NCBI GenBank assembly: GCA_914767715.1
Contig: OU612065.1
Location: 12,710,001 to 12,774,000, forward strand
DNA from: Membranipora membranacea
Lineage: Eukaryota > Bryozoa > Gymnolaemata > Cheilostomatida > Membraniporidae
Direction: 5' to 3'
Length of the DNA: 64,000 nt
Part shown: piece after piece, positions 11,727 through 23,877 of the stretch
How the letters are laid out: each line of letters starts with the position of its first letter
How positions within the stretch are numbered: the first letter of the stretch is position 1
Made by a program: the position numbers and the translations under genes
The notes under the pieces: generated by a model
The model's database searches: none
Told to the model about the DNA's origin: nothing
The model's input: the letters and a program-made list of their open reading frames with translations, nothing else

Positions 11727-13247
11727 GATGCCGGAATGAATTAGTTGGTGAGGTAATGAACTGTGGTTCTTTCTGGGATATATGAGTCGTGTATTTTGCT
11801 GTTGGTTCTCACAGGAAGTTTGAGTCATGCCCACGTAAAAGTCCCCTCTACTGTATTTTGATTGGAATTCCCAAGATCATAATAATATATCTGTTTAACA
11901 ACTCGTCAAGTTCACTACATCATTTCCTGCAAATTTTCATGAGGCACTTTTTCTGGCGGTTTCTCAAAAACTTTCCACCAGAAAAGGAAAACTTGGAATG
12001 TCTTGTTGATGTTACGGAGTCTTGTTAAATATCAGCTGTGTGCCTCATACATGTGTATTTAACCAACCCAGTGGAAGGTAACTTACAAAACATTTATTTC
12101 TTTTCTGACAGGGAGAATCTGAAACGAAGAAAATTCAAAATTATTGAACTGAAAGAAAATAATAAATTCTAAGTTGGTCAAACAATGAACTAAACCCATT
12201 GGTCAAACTAAATGACTAAGTTATCAATTGACTCTGGCCCAGAAGATGGTTGGTGGTGGCGCTGTTGATCCTTTTTCAGTTATTATATGTATCAATGAGT
12301 GCTCATTGTCTATATATATTATGATCAATCAATGCACTTTTATTATTCATGAGAAGAAAGGATAATAATAGCCTAACTAATGATAATACTAGATAAATTA
12401 AGTTGAGGATATCCTGCTGTGTAAAACTTCACTATCCATTAATTTGGGGCCTAGTCATATGCACATTTTTCTAATCTGGAGGCCATCTATCTATATTATA
12501 GCACTACATGACTGGCATTCATCTTTAAGCATTCTTCAAAACATCCCATTGCTGAATTTATTCACATTTGTACACGTAGCACAGAGGTGACTATAATCAA
12601 GGTGTGATAATCTCAGTTGTAGCCAGGAGTAATAGGAATAAGACAACCCATAACTCCTTGGTATTAGTATCACTCTTTGCATCAGTTGCTTTAATACTAA
12701 TTAATTAAATTGTACTGTTGTGATTCATCGCAAGCAACTCGATTTCCTTATTATGTGTACGCTCCAGAATTGTGCCATATTAATCGTATTCTGCGGCAGA
12801 GGCCTTCATATGCTAATAGCCTACCTTCAGGGCCTGATGTAAAACAGCATAGAGTATAGCAATTGATATCATCAGCATGAAGCTTCAAGAAATGTCTACT
12901 GTGTCATGATTACGGTGGTTCCATTGCCCCCTCTTGTCTACAAGTCGGAGCGTATGAACACATGCTCCATGCCTACACCCACTGATACAGAATGCCCCCT
13001 ACATATTCCCTTGTTTGCCGTTAATACTATACAGTATGGATGGGAATAATGTACTAGGAAAATAGTTCTCAGAGGACCCTAATGGGTATCATTTATGATA
13101 GCTGTTCTGTCTGATTTTACATTGAGGCTCCTTATATTCAGTATAAGCCCTTATAGTTGAAATATTTTATGCTGAGATGAGTTTTTTCTATCTTTTTAAG
13201 CTGTTACAGACATTATATAAACAAAAGCTGGTGATATTGGTGCAGAT
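11727..13247. other. Divergent intergenic region between SRPRA and UBE2I
   Basis: SRPRA reads left from 11726 and UBE2I reads right from 13248, so both promoters should lie in these 1.5 kb. I see no further coding exon and no strong promoter motif. The region includes AT-rich runs and several ATG-containing short frames without homology. Confidence 0.6.
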
Positions 13248-15215
13248 ATGTCTGGTATTGCCCTCGGTCGATTAGCTGAAGAAAGAAAACAGTGGCGAAA
13301 AGACCATCCTTTTGTATGTACCTCACGTATACTTCTTTTTGTTTGAAACCATGGATGAACAGTACAAACTTAGCTCTGACTCTCAAACCAATTGAAAATA
13401 TGTGTTTTATTCAGTTTGCTAGCCCTGAACCTCAGTTTGTTGTTATAGACGGTTTATATCTTTTTAGTGCTAGAATGTTGAGGGACATGTAACAGCACAA
13501 TATTTCTTGGAAATAGGCTAAGGTTTTTTTCACATTACTTTTAACTCCATTTCTATTGTCACTGTTGCCCTTTTCTTCAGGGCTTTGTTGCCAGACCTAC
13601 AAAGAATCCAGATGGAAGTTTGAATCTTATGAACTGGGAGTGTGCTATACCTGGTAAACCTGGCGTAAGTCATCTAATAGTTACCATATACATAGTTATG
13701 GTCAATTAACCTTACCATCAGAGCCCTGACAATAATAGGATTTCATTGATTGTTTTACTCCTGTTTGAGCACTCTGCAATTAGATCTCTATAAAAACTCA
13801 CCGGAGTGATTACCTCAGGATCCATTAACAGTCCTTTGATCCAAGAATCACGCGAAGGATGACCATGAGAATGTAACAGCACTAACATTGACATATGATA
13901 AGCCAACAGTGTTATCTCTTTCACTGTTTATAACTTTTAGACAATATGGGAGAGTGGTTTGTACAAATTAAGAATGTTGTTCAAAGATGATTATCCTTCC
14001 TCACCACCGAAATGTAAGTAGTTATAGTTAATTGACCACATTCTGAACAAGAAGTATTAGTTAGGTTATTCTGTTAGGTAGGACAAGGAGTGAAGAAACT
14101 TTTTATAATCCCTTTTCTGGAGGTTTCCAGGAAATAGAGCAGATTGCTTCTTGATTTTGACAACAGCATTGTCTGCATTAGCCAACAAGTTCAGGGATAT
14201 CACCAATTTCTTTTGAATGCCTCAGTTTTATCTGCCAGTCATTTGTGAGAAAGGACCAGCCATAGCTTCTACGTTCTTTCTTAGTTAGCTAACAGACTTT
14301 TAAAATGTTGAGAGTTTAGCCCTTAAATATTATCTGATTGAAAATTGGTAATAACATAGTTAACAAGCATAAGCTGGGCCAATAACTTCGTAACAGAGTG
14401 ATAAATGGGACCCATGCTGATAACTAACCTTCCACTTGCTGTTACAGGTAAATTTGAACCTCCGCTATTCCATCCAAATGTATATCCCTCAGGAACTGTA
14501 TGCCTATCACTACTAGACGAAGAGAAAGATTGGAGGCCTGCAATCACCATCAAACAGGTACCTTCTCCCCCTTTCCTAACGAAAAAAAAAACCAGCATTA
14601 GGGCACTCCTCCTGCATTATTGCCTCAATAAAACCACTCAAATGTGAAGTTTTTTCCTGGTGCGTGTATAAATAGGAAATTATTTCATTGGTACATTGGC
14701 AAACTACTACTGGGCATTTTCTACTTTCTGAATGAATAGATAATTTGTTGTACCCTGGCATATCTGTTTGGTTCTTTTCAGATTCTACTCGGCATACAGG
14801 ACTTACTCAACAATCCTAATGCCAAAGATCCGGCTCAAGCTGAGGCCTATACTATATTTGTGTAAGTTTGATTTATTTGGCCTATTTTGGTGATCATGAC
14901 TAAGCATTTTTGGTTTACATTTTGCTTAGTTATTGTTGATGATTACAATTCTCTGTGTTGAAGACGTCAAGATATGTGTCTGCAAGCTAGATATTTTTTT
15001 GGAACAGGGATTAATATGTCGTTAGCCTCCAACATAATATATAAAAAAAGGGGCTCTTGAATGTATGGAGTTGTCTCTTCAATCTATCTTATTGGTGAAA
15101 GACAACTCGGATATCAACATTTATCTGTACAATTGGTTTTTGTAGACAAAATAGGAAAGAATACGAGCGCAGGGTAGCGGAGCAAGCCAAACAGTTCAAA
15201 GATCCCAATCTGTGA
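13248..15215 (+). CDS. UBE2I: SUMO-conjugating enzyme UBC9
   Basis: E2 enzyme that takes SUMO from SAE1/UBA2 and transfers it to lysines in psi-K-x-E sites, mainly in the nucleus. Exons: 13248-13313, 13581-13664, 13941-14013, 14448-14557, 14782-14861, 15146-15215. Phases join without gaps to give 160 aa (human 158). The N-terminus [20 protein letters not shown] is the UBC9-specific SUMO and E1 binding helix. The E2 core has [14 protein letters not shown] with the catalytic cysteine at residue 93, exactly the human position, then [16 protein letters not shown] and [11 protein letters not shown]. The tail ends AKQFKDPNL. The start is fixed by the family N-terminus. An AATAAA follows the stop by about 110 bp. 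Confidence 0.98.
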
Positions 15216-15327
15216 ATATTTTCTGAGGCTGATATAATAACCAATTTAAAATGAGCTAATGCCTCCAATACAGTTGTGGTGTGGTCCGCCAATCTTTAAT
15301 CTTCAGGAGCCACCATAACCTAATACC

Positions 15328-15333
15328 AATAAA
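15328..15333 (+). promoter_or_regulatory. Polyadenylation signal of UBE2I
   Basis: AATAAA lies 112 bp past the UBE2I stop codon, giving a short 3' UTR. Confidence 0.7.
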
Positions 15334-15344
15334 AGTTGAATTTG

Positions 15345-17515
15345 AATTTAGATCAATAATGTTCTATAAGACAGAGGTTATTATTTTCATGCTCTGGATA
15401 GCGAGAAAGAAAATACATATTTGTAATCTTTATACTTTATGAATATTTGCATACCATCATGTTCAACTTGGCTTTCGTCTAATGTACTCGTCATTTCTTC
15501 TTTATTGCCACAATGTTTATTTTTCATTTAGTACTTTGCTGAATACTACTTTACTCAACAGTACCCCTTGTGTTATTTAATGTCCCAGGGAGATACAGCA
15601 GGCAAGTGTTCATTTGTGGCAAATTGCATCTACATATACGCAAAGATTCAGTTATTTCAGCCCAAACTGTGGGTTTGCGATAGACAGGATAACAGTTTAT
15701 ATGGAATTTGCATTACAACCAAGGCAACATACAAGTTGGGCTTTCAAACAATCTAATGAACAACTCCAACCTTCATTGGCTTGCCCAACACTTGGAACTT
15801 GGGTGTTCCCATGTTTACACATGATTGACCAGATCAAGCCATGCAGGTATGACAGGAATATCACATTTCTTGGATATTGTATCAATTGGTGTCATCGAGT
15901 AGCTGAGTACAACACCTAAACCCCACCAATCAGATGAGATGATATCCCACTCCTTTGTCCTGTCGAAGGAGTCATGTATGATATTCGTTTCAAACTACTG
16001 ATAATTTTAAACTATACCTCGGTGTTTTGTGACATCATTTTGTATGCGTTCTGCTGAAAGTGATTACATGACGTTCAACACAATGCTTTAGGTAATAAGT
16101 CTTGTCTTATGAAGAAGTCTGCGCAACTGATATACACAAGTTGTTATGGGCAGCTAGCCGGATTACCACTCGTTGGCAACAAAACTTCTCAATCTAAGGT
16201 CAGTCTGGTTAGAGAAATGACAACCTTTTTTTCTTACATATTTTCATGGTTTTTGGACACTCGACGTATTTTTGGAGACAATCTTTTTTTAATATATAAT
16301 TGATGCATCTTTGACCTGTGCATGTAAACTGGTATCAGTCAGTCTAATCTGTCTTGAATCCAGTGTTGTGTCAAATGGAGGAGTTATCTCATTTTCGAAA
16401 AGGTAACAAAAACTTGTTTGGAATAGTTTTAAGTTATCTCATCAGCCAGCTTGCCATGTAGGCCTAATAATTTGCATCAGATCAAAATGATGTTTTCATT
16501 TCTCAAGGTTGCCATACGATCTCATCATCTCTTGCACCGATAGAAATAAGGGTACATAGAATAGCCGCTAGAAAAGCTGGTTGGTGTTATGTTGTCAAAT
16601 ACATCAAAGATTCTTTTGAAAGAATCACTTTCCTGGCTCCATACAAAAAACTAACTTGAGAAAAAATCACTACGGAAGTGAAAAAGAAAGATTTCTGACA
16701 TACATGACCACATCGAACTCAGCGTGCCTTGTGAGCTCATTGACTAAAGTTTCTCCGCCACTAGGATCTAGCCACACTTAGTTGCCACCAGTCAAGCTCA
16801 CAATGATTTTGTGCTGAAGCCTAATTGTACGAGCAGTCTAATATCACCACTATTCCTAAATTCGTTATTCTTCCACGTTCTGGACTTATAAGCAGAAAAG
16901 ATGTATTTTTTGCTGATATACATAGTATACCAGATACAAATCAAGAAAATACTGCTACGGCCTCCTTATTTTAATTCACCTTTCAGTCTGGTACATAATA
17001 TCATGACACTGGCTATGTCTGCATTATCAGGATAACCCTTCAAGGACTTATCTGGAGCAGGTCAATCGCTGTTAAAGATATGAAGCTTTATACTATACCT
17101 ATAATGCTTTACTTTACTTTGTTACAGACACATCAGTATTGGACGATAGAGTGTGGGAATATTCAGTTGTATTGTATGCGAATATTCAGTATTGGACCAA
17201 TTGGACACTCTACACTGAGACAAAGGTAAAATTTACAGGAGCATCTTCAATAAGTGATGGACTTAATAACATTGTCTATGGATTTAACTGATATCAGTGA
17301 TTTATGGTTTAAGTCGAAAAACAAATAAAATATAACTGGTAACTTATATCAGTTTCTGCGGACTACATGCTAACATAGAGCTGTACAGCAAATACCAAGT
17401 AGCATTAATAGAGACATACCTTATCTCTGAATCTCTCATGTATTTAAATTGGATCAGTATCTTCCCTTTATTTATAGGCACAGAAGTTAGCTGATCAAAC
17501 GAGCGTGAAACTGAA
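15345..17515. other. Intergenic stretch between UBE2I and ASPH
   Basis: I see no supportable gene. A possible acceptor (TTTATTTATAG) near 17478, just before the ASPH start codon, suggests that ASPH has an upstream untranslated exon somewhere in this interval. Other open frames (15568-15919, 16109-16303) lack homology and are probably chance. Confidence 0.5.
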
Positions 17516-20500
17516 ATGGGGCCAACAAAGAGGGGGAAACCAGTTAAAAGGCAGGATGCTCCAGGAATAAAACGTGAATCTAGCACATGGTTTGTTTATG
17601 GTTCATATGCTGTTGGTGTTGCTGTGAGCTGCGTAGCTGTGATACTTGGACTCTTGCTCAATAAGAATTCAGGATTGGGTATGTGCATTGATATGAAGGT
17701 ATATAGCAGTGGGTATGTGTAACACTACACCCCCGTACATAGCTCTCATGTGTCTCAAACTCCTACATCTGTTACAAAAATCAGACAAACAGTATATGGA
17801 TGAGGATATACAAATTTATAGTGGTAATGCATTAGTGACTGCTATATTGTATACTACCAAATTACGATTGTTATTGCACTTTTTATTGAGGTTTCCGTAC
17901 TTGGGAGTCAGCTATATGTATTGTTCGATGATCCTATATTGGTAGTTTAGTAGTCTCAAGAAAAATTGCGGGAATAAGATGAAACTGTCACATATATTGC
18001 TTAGACAATGTAGTGTTTTGTGAAGAGCGCAGTATCATCTTATCCATATAATGTGCTGATTTAAGAGTTCAATGGTGGAGTAAAACAAGGATCAAGTGAG
18101 AAGAACTTATCCAGTGATATTGGATCCAACTTCACTCAGCTCACATCAAAAATGGATGAAAAGGCAGAAGAAATATATCTGCAAAAGAATTTCACCTGGC
18201 TATCAGAAATCCATTATAGTCAGTATGACAGAACAATAGCATCTGATATAAGAGCTGGTGCAAAATATCTTGAGGTGAGTTTTCTCCACATATTCTTCTT
18301 CACCATAATAATAGGTACAGCAGAGTGCAAAAAGTTGCAAGGATCATTATATCGAATGTTTTTAGCAGACAATACCGACGATGCTGTGACGGGTAGTTTT
18401 GGGACCCAAGAAAAATACCTTTCTTGCTAGGGTTTCATTCTAGCCTGTTTTGTCTGTCCCGAGGAGAGAAGATACTTATCTTGATTTTCTGATAGTTTAA
18501 GACATTAACTTGCATGAGCTTCACAAAGGGTGTTGATGGACAAGTTTTTGAAAGCCACATAGCAATTATTTGGAAACAGAATTATAGAGATAGCATGTAG
18601 CCCAGAATATGCCAGACTTACAAGCATAAAAAAAGTTGAGCTTGAGACGTCATCTAGTCACCAAGGCGTTCAGGGCAATCAGAGGTCAATGTGAGTCTGA
18701 TATATCCGGTCCACATGTTCGATGTCATATCTGCACACTAGATCAAGTATGATCCAATTTGCTTGCATTCAGAATTACTCCCCTCTACGAACTGATTCAG
18801 AGAAAACTCCTACGGCTTATCAGGAAAGGGGAAACAATTCCGCATGCAGGCAAACTATGTCATAGTCGATCTCTCTGTATCTAAGAGGTAGTGATGCCAT
18901 AAACTGTAATGTATTCTTGAGTATAATGTAGTTTCTCCCTTTGTGTAACCTGTGTGATGCACAGCCAGCACTTAATGATCACCATCCCAAACACCATAAG
19001 GGGTTGGCTGTGGTTTGATGTACACCTCCGAACTTTAAATCCAAAATGTTGATGATATGCAACAAAAAACCCGCCAAACTACCAAACAATATGCTGGATA
19101 ATTTTACTTCATTAATATTTTAAGTACTGCTACTGCTTTGTTTTATGTACACTTCAGAGTACAGACACCTTGCAACAAGCAGTCAATTTTTACAAAACTC
19201 TCGTCAAGTCTAATGCGAAAAGTGCTCAAGTCCATTATATGTTGGCTCTGGCAACTCATGGGCTCGCTGAGAAACAGCGGAGTAACGAAATTCTCCAGGA
19301 AGCAATCAACATCCTGAACCTTGCTCTGCAGTGTCCGGATATTTCAGCTACAGCTGAGATCATTATCAGCACTCTTAGGGCGGAGTATCTCAGATTCTTC
19401 GGTGAGTGAACTAAGAAAGGTGACAAAAGCTTTGTTTCCTCTCAAAGTTCGTCATAATACTCATTTGGAATAAATGAATATCATACTAAGTGATTTATTA
19501 GCCCAGTGAGTATTGAAGATTTCATAATATAAGTATAATCATAGATTTTTAAAGTGGTTCTCACTCACACATGATACACTGTTTAAGTGATGACACTGAC
19601 AGCTATTACACTTGACACCATTACCACCTGTGATAGGGAATGAAAATAAAGACGGATAGATGTGTTATTTATTACACATAATATTATATTCAGGAGACAA
19701 AAATAAATATGCGTTTGATATTTGCAAGCACTGATTTATAAATCAGTGTTTGCAAGGCTTTAGTTGTGCAATGATGACAAACAAACAGCTGATACACCTA
19801 GGGTGTTAGTTGAGTGATTATGAAATACTGCTTCCATCCCACCCCTTGTTCTACCGCAGAAATGTTAATAGTTTCTCTTGTTTTATAGGTAAAATGGGAC
19901 AGGTTGTGAGACAATGGGAAGTTCTGCTTAATAAATATCCGGATCACATAGAAATAATGAATCAACTTGGTACTGCATACTGCTACAATGAAAGAAAACA
20001 AAGTTCGAAGGAAAAAGCTAGACAAACATTTGAAGAGGTAAACTACATCGCTATACGAAACATCCTCACTAAATTGCAGCCTTTTGAATATTGGTTAATT
20101 AAAACTATTGGTGTTTATCATTTGAGAAAAGTAACTTATAATGTTTTCAGTTTTTAATTTGCATTGAGTTCATAGAAGATACTCTTTTATGAAGAATACC
20201 TAGAACTATCCGAAATGTTAAAACTTGCTCAAGAATTATAATTCAAAGCAAAAATTCAACCACAGGAACAGTGTGCTTTGAACTGAACATCACCTGAGTA
20301 TATTATATATATAGGTATATAGGGATTATCATAATATATTACTTTGATTGTCTATGAAATGAAAAAGGTTTTGGCATTTTCTGCGGCCATCTGTTATTAT
20401 ACATCTACGATCTAACAGGTTCTGAAGTTGGATGCACACAATTCCTATGCTGCTGCCCACTTGGGTTTTGTGAGGTTTGTGTATGATAGAGATGCTGCCG

Positions 20501-23500
20501 CAGCTGCCCCACTTTTGATCAAAGCTTTGAGTGGACAGGATGAGAGGGTGACAAAAAACAGCAAATTCTACTCAAAAGCTGGCGATGTCCTTTACAGACT
20601 CGGTCAAAAGGAGAAGGTCTGAGTTATTTATATATTATCAGTTCTCAACTTTAACCATCTTTGTCTATTAATTTGGTTAGTTATCCTGGCTCTAAAGCTT
20701 GTTGTCCAATAACACATCCTGTTTCTCTTTTCTTGCTCTTTTACTGCTTGAAAAAGATTTGATAAAATTTTTATTATGATGGTTCAGCATACCAGGAGAG
20801 TAGTTGAAATTGAAATGATGGTTTGATTCACTCACAACATTATTCAAACTCCTTGACTCAAACACCCATCTCACCATGAATAGCAGTTTGTGTGAACTCA
20901 GTACTCTAACGTCTTTTTTCAAAAGTGTTTGGAGAAATTTTATATTATATTACAAGCTAAAAGTGATGTTCCCTTGATCAGAGTTATTTGTTTCGTTACT
21001 GTCGATACAATGGCCTCAAGATAATAGCATTTTACCACACATTGTGATCTTGTACAAAAAAACGGTACATTCATGTATAAACAAATTTTTCAAAATTCAG
21101 CATTACACAGAAATGTCCCGGTTTCTCTCTCTGTTGCCCCCAATAAGGGAAGTTTTTTCCCTTTCAAAAAGGCACAACCGCCCCATTCACTCCCTGTCCT
21201 TTGCCTGAGAAAGAGAACCTCAAAATCAATTGGTATATATATGGCAATGACAAATTCACATGAGAGACTGTCATAAAAGGAGAGGTTGGAAGAGGATTAG
21301 TCTATTTCCCTCATAATTTAAAAAGATGTTCTCAATATACTAAAAACCAGTCCAGTATATTTCTTTTTTCAAGCTATCAATCATTTACCTAACAATCAGA
21401 ATTCAAGAACCCAGACTGCCAGATTATCTAGGAATCCTTACTTACAAAACCTGTGTGTTCCACTGAACGCCATCTTTTTTTCAAGGCAGATGACCTTTTC
21501 CGACAAGGAGCGGAGATGGGTGTTTTTCTCTCTGCTATGCAACGCTCACCCTTCAATGTTGAACATCTGACTGGTAGGGGATGGTGGGCACTGTCTCAGT
21601 TACCTCAAGACTATCAGCATCATCTCAAAGTAAGCTTCTTCATCATCATATTATTATCTCAAAATTAGGCAAATTAAACTTAAAAAACGTATAGTGTTAT
21701 AAACGAGATGAATGAACACCTTTTTATGTTTATAAAACAGTTCAACATCTCAAGATGTGGCATAGTTTGAGTGCTAAAATTTTGCCCGGGTTGATAGTAT
21801 GCTTTTATCATTGCATCCTTTATAGAGACTGAAAAAACACTGGAGAACTATACGTGATGAAGGACTCTCACTGGTTGACTCTAAAACTGGACTTTTCAAA
21901 TCTGAAGACGAGAATTTGAGAGAGTATGGTAGCTGGAAACAGTTTACTTTATTCTCTCGGGGTAAGCCTCTCATAATATGAGATATCAATGAATAGTTTC
22001 AACTTTGTCTGTGTCCAAATCTTAAGTGATCAACTGGTCCGGTAACTTGAAGTGCGGTTAATGGCCACTGTCAGACAAGTTCACTCGCGGGTCAGTGCAA
22101 ACCAAGTACATCCACTGGCCATGCCATGGCCATTGATTTCAAAACTGGGAGAAGAGGGATTATTGTCCTTGAGGCAATTTTGAATATGGAAGTACAATAT
22201 GTATAATGTTGTTGGCAAATTTACGGGTCAGAATAACCCCCCTTTCACTAAATATGGTTTCTACCTGTTGGCGCAGGTTAATTTCACATTGGTTTTAATT
22301 GTGACTATATATTGTGACTTCACGAATTTACCTACATCCAACCTAGCCAACAGCAATACTCCACTTTTATAAGCTAAAGGGCACAGCTCAGTCAGCTACC
22401 AGTCAATTTTGATTCTTGGCTTAGACTACCATTGTTTGTGGTACACCAGTTCTATATAGATCAGGTTTTCTTTTCAGGAAAGGAACACAAGATGGAATGT
22501 CAAAGAGCTCCACAAACTTGTGAATTGTTACGTCCATTCAAAGCAGCCACAACTAATAAGCGGGGACAGGTAAGTACATAAATCTTATGGAGTTGCAACT
22601 TCCTATATTGCATATATACTTATATACCCAAATTCACCATACATGATAGAAAAATATGCTAAGAAGTTCAAAATATCACAAATCTAATGTCTTCAAATAC
22701 TACACAAAATCAAAATGGAATAAACAAGCTCTGTCCGAAGGTTGGATGTTTCGATTGATTAGTTGCTTGATTGATTATCAAAGCAAAGGTGAAGTGTTGT
22801 CATAATTTGGAGGTGAGTTAGTTGTTCTTGCTGCATATCGTCGGTAAGAACGGTTAATTTTGTTTAGGTGAAGTTTTCACTTTTATTACCGGAGACTAGA
22901 GTATGGCCTCACACTGGACCGACAAACTGTAGATTGCGACCACATTTAGGCCTCAAAATTCCTCCTGGTGTCGGGATTGAGGTTGCAGGTAGAAATGGGT
23001 GAGTAACATGCTCATTAGAAATAGGAAAACAATATAAACATTCCAATTACTTGACATGAAATGGGTGGTGAGATAGTCAAGTGCTCTACTGAATCACAAC
23101 AATTGTATTTTTCATTCGTAGTTGTCGATGGTATTGCTCTCATGTACAATGAGGAGATGACTCCTTATTTCTCACATAAATTTTGTTGCTGCAATCAGGG
23201 AATTTGGGACATTAATCCTGTCCCAAACTGTCAGAGCTGTCCCCAACTCCCTGCTGAAATCCAGGTGCAATCCAGGGGGGTCTTTCAATTAGAAACAGCC
23301 AAAATCGCAATCTGATCGCTCACTCCCTGAGTGAGTGATACCTGCTAGGCTCTCGCTTTCAGATCGCTCACTCACTTGATGGAACTATATACATTCTGAG
23401 TGAGCGATTTCGGAGCGATTTCGTCTAATTGAAAGACCAAGTGAGTGATAATTTTGGGGCGATGTGATAGTGATAACTTGCTTTAGTAAAGGATCGCTCT

Positions 23501-23770
23501 TTCTAATTGAAAGACCCCCCTGATAACTTCTTGCTCTCAATTTTTATGTGATGATTATTTTTGAAGTTCCGACATGCAATATAGATAATATAGATGAATG
23601 ACATTATTTATTTTTACAGAACTTGGAAAGAAGGAGATTTTATAATTATAGATGACTCCTTCCAACATCATGTTTGGCATGAAGGTACTGAACCACGGCT
23701 TATACTTATTGTCGATGTGTGGCATCCTGAGTTGACAAAAGAAGAGCGGAAAATGTTAAGTGCAATATGA
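17516..23770 (+). CDS. ASPH: Aspartyl/asparaginyl beta-hydroxylase
   Basis: Fe(II)/2-oxoglutarate dioxygenase of the ER membrane that hydroxylates Asp/Asn in EGF-like domains. Exons: 17516-17678, 18066-18274, 19158-19401, 19889-20037, 20419-20616, 21486-21629, 21826-21961, 22478-22569, 22868-22998, 23620-23770; phases agree, 538 aa. A basic cytosolic N-terminus precedes one membrane segment (about residues 27-48), as in a type II protein. TPR-like helices follow in exons 3-6. The catalytic domain shows VWPHTGPTNCRLR with iron-ligand His at about 459, and DDSFQHHVWHEG with the second ligand His at about 505 and the 2-oxoglutarate Arg ten residues later. The end is VDVWHPELTKEER. The protein is shorter than the human 758-aa form, mainly because the lumenal spacer is short. 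The exon 5 donor (AAG then GTCTGA) is weak. Confidence 0.96.
19722..19755. repeat. 34-bp near-perfect palindrome in ASPH intron 3
   Basis: A self-complementary stretch centred at 19738/19739 (core CTGATTTATAAATCAG) has one mismatched pair, a G-T at 19728/19749. It could extrude as a hairpin. No function is known. Confidence 0.8.
23274..23521. mobile_element. 248-bp MITE-like element with 22-bp terminal inverted repeats
   Basis: Ends AGGGGGGTCTTTCAATTAG... (23274-23295) and its exact reverse complement (23500-23521) bound a repetitive interior. GATCGCTCACTC occurs at 23314 and 23362, its reverse complement overlaps 23398-23408, and an extra internal copy of the terminal sequence (TCTAATTGAAAGACC) sits at 23424-23438. 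No coding capacity. It lies in the last intron of ASPH (22999-23619). No clear target-site duplication was seen, so the superfamily is unknown. Confidence 0.75.
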
Positions 23771-23865
23771 CACTGTGGCTGAAATAATCACCATTCTTAG
23801 TTTTAAAATGATGACAGTTTGAATTATGTCCTCATTATGTTAGCATCGGGTCTATAGTAATCATA

Positions 23866-23877
23866 AATAAAAATAAA
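23866..23877 (+). promoter_or_regulatory. Tandem polyadenylation signals of ASPH
   Basis: Two AATAAA hexamers (23866-23871 and 23872-23877) lie about 100 bp past the ASPH stop, implying a short 3' UTR. Confidence 0.7.
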
